Shown: positions 5,391 through 5,578 of the stretch, piece after piece
Numbering within the stretch: position 1 is the stretch's first letter
Layout: each line of letters starts with the position of its first letter
DNA from: Desulfobacteraceae bacterium
GTDB taxonomy: Bacteria; Desulfobacterota; DSM-4660; Desulfatiglandales; Desulfatiglandaceae
DNA: 5,578 bases
Direction of reading: 5' to 3'
Assembly: GCA_011048855.1 (NCBI GenBank)
Contig: DSCZ01000284.1
Span: 1-5,578, forward strand
The notes under the pieces: model-generated
What the model was told of the DNA's origin: nothing
The model's input: only the letters and a program-made list of their open reading frames with translations
Database searches by the model: none
Made by a program: the position numbers and the translations under genes

Positions 5391-5578
5391 TGATGATCTC
5401 CTTTCTCCCCAACACTCTCTGTGGGGATTTGACTGTTTTCCTGGGGTTCTCTCTCTCCGAAAGGCAACATGCGGCCGATCCGCCATGCCCCTTGATAATT
5501 AGTCCATCCTGAAAAATGTGGTTTGAAACCCGCGTAAACATTGATAGTGCTCTTTGAAAATTGAAGAAAGTTGATGAT
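5391..5578 (-). promoter_or_regulatory. Leader region of the flavoprotein-cytochrome unit
   Basis: The strong RBS AAAGGAGA occupies 5397-5404. TCCCC (5406-5410) can pair with GGGGA (5423-5427) just upstream of it, a small hairpin that could affect ribosome access. Further up, GGTTTGAAACC (5520-5530) is an 11-base palindrome around a central G, a possible operator. I found no convincing sigma-70 or sigma-54 promoter pair. No gene was recognised in this stretch on either strand. Confidence 0.35.

Noticed and set aside
5391..5486. N-terminal extension of the flavoprotein to 5486
   Set aside because: It would place the twin-arginine motif over 40 residues from the N terminus; ATG 5390 has a strong RBS and puts the motif at residue 12.
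5515..5578. Possible CRISPR leader or repeat (GGTTTGAAACC and CTCTTTGAAAATTGAA at the right edge)
   Set aside because: No motif is repeated at regular spacing within the window, so there is no array to support.

Overview
The window carries two exported alpha/beta hydrolase genes on the + strand (68-1063 and 1302-2630) and a two-gene respiratory unit on the - strand (flavoprotein 3849-5390, then tetraheme cytochrome c 3295-3750). Between them lies about 0.66 kb of gene fragments. A periplasmic flavocytochrome c built from a Tat-exported FAD subunit and a separate tetraheme cytochrome, mixed GC content and integrase/IS debris suggest an anaerobic, cytochrome-rich Gram-negative bacterium. A sulfate- or metal-reducing Desulfobacterota (former Deltaproteobacteria) is the best guess. 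That assignment is inferred from gene content, not from a marker gene.

Region 1 (1-1063): an AT-rich upstream stretch, then a lipoprotein-type esterase of the hormone-sensitive-lipase (HSL) family. Region 2 (1064-1301): a non-coding spacer with a perfect 10-bp palindrome, a 5-bp hairpin, a terminator-like hairpin and three tandem copies of a roughly 23-bp repeat. Region 3 (1302-2630): a second exported hydrolase, of the FrsA / dihydropseudooxynicotine-hydrolase / Ayg1-like type. Its helical region precedes the hydrolase core. The original long reading starts at TTG 1221, but the RBS-supported ATG at 1302 is better.

Region 4 (about 2640-3300): a mobile-element scrapyard. It holds the N-terminal domain of a tyrosine recombinase (- strand), a 10-bp inverted repeat just upstream of it, a 44-codon ORF resembling the N-terminal winged helix of Mrr-type restriction proteins (+ strand), and the last ~22 codons of a transposase-like frame (- strand) that runs up to the stop codon of the cytochrome gene.

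Region 5 (3295-5390, - strand): flavoprotein first, cytochrome second, 98 bp apart with a strong hairpin in the gap. Electrons would enter through the four c-type hemes and pass to FAD, where an unsaturated carboxylate is reduced in the periplasm. The flavoprotein keeps the general fumarate-reductase-family catalytic landmarks (GxGxxG, an Arg in the NELADR segment, HHTMGG, an Arg in the C-terminal GAVRLGSNA segment). In the region where fumarate reductases bind the second carboxylate it reads WIQLGP, without the usual His and Thr-Glu. The most interesting reading is therefore a split flavocytochrome c for an enoate other than fumarate, such as an acrylate, methacrylate, urocanate or aryl-acrylate type substrate. 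The last 188 bases (5391-5578) are the leader of this unit and hold no recognisable gene.
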